In this document: positions 63,954-64,000 of the stretch, piece by piece
Layout of the letters: each line of letters opens with the position of its first letter
Position numbering within the stretch: the stretch's first letter is position 1
Source: Dysgonomonas hofstadii
Lineage (GTDB): Bacteria > Bacteroidota > Bacteroidia > Bacteroidales > Dysgonomonadaceae
DNA: 64,000 nt
Assembly: GCF_014196915.1 (NCBI RefSeq)
Contig: NZ_JACIEP010000002.1
Location: 1-64,000 of the forward strand
Direction of reading: 5' to 3'
Position numbers and translations under genes: made by a program
Notes under the pieces: model-generated
Told to the model about the DNA's origin: nothing
Seen by the model: the letters and a program-made list of their open reading frames with translations, nothing else
Database searches by the model: none

Positions 63954-64000
63954 CTTAACGGATTTATATTAATATTCTATTCTTCAAAGATTTATTCAAA

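Overview
The window is a 64-kb chromosomal stretch of a Bacteroidales bacterium, about 40% GC by eye. The evidence is: Bacteroidetes-type promoter boxes (TAnnTTTG) ahead of many operons, few Shine-Dalgarno sequences, lipoproteins whose lipobox Cys is followed by a run of Asp (surface-export signal), an S1/P1 nuclease, DUF3857/transglutaminase proteins, a short NuoG and a BtuB/BtuG-type vitamin B12 uptake locus. A complete NuoA-N set including NuoEFG points away from gut Bacteroides and would fit Dysgonomonadaceae-like relatives; the genus cannot be fixed from this sequence. No tRNA, rRNA, CRISPR array, prophage or complete insertion sequence was seen. Most of the window is core genome.

Layout. 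1-528: repeat-rich spacer with a series of small hairpins. 529-2446: der and smpB. 2449-8023: four tandem paralogous polytopic membrane proteins (DUF6056-like, possible GT-C glycosyltransferase fold), running directly into metH (8028) and a metal ABC permease (11722). 12809-14136 (minus): split threonine/serine exporter ThrE. 14427-18971: promoter, cobalamin riboswitch, then BtuB-like receptor, BtuG-like surface beta-propeller lipoprotein and BtuF-like binding protein. 19206-22970: large TPR/DUF3857/transglutaminase protein. 23050-31495 (mostly minus): succinate/acetate CoA-transferase, S1/P1 nuclease, rdgB, aminotransferase, two paralogous surface lipoproteins, and yceD-rpmF-fabH. 31717-35761: an acyltransferase split by a -1 frameshift at a T TTT TTA heptamer, an HMA-AraC regulator and a Cu(I) ATPase. 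35767-35918: a 152-bp MITE-like element. 35929-39835 (minus): two DUF3857 proteins, one with an intact and one with a substituted transglutaminase triad. 40507-53847: the nuoA-N operon. 53953-54930: two small exported proteins. 55129-63953 (minus): esterase, CtpA-type protease, coaD, recQ, clpX, clpP and tig.

How the genes work together. B12 is a theme: a riboswitch-controlled outer-membrane uptake locus lies 3 kb from the B12-dependent methionine synthase. Complex I, the CoA-transferase and B12 use fit a succinate/propionate-forming metabolism. The tig-clpP-clpX block is a protein quality-control unit.

The least explained signal is in the spacers. Inside the nuo operon, junctions are either 2-16 bp or 83-107 bp, and every long one holds AT-rich repeated 'words' or inverted repeats. 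One 83-bp spacer in another operon (aminotransferase/rdgB) has the same design. Two nuo spacers share an identical 32-bp block. Other dispersed repeats include a 44-bp block present twice and a palindromic family with three copies. These, the frameshifted acyltransferase and the four-gene DUF6056 cluster are the best leads for something undescribed.
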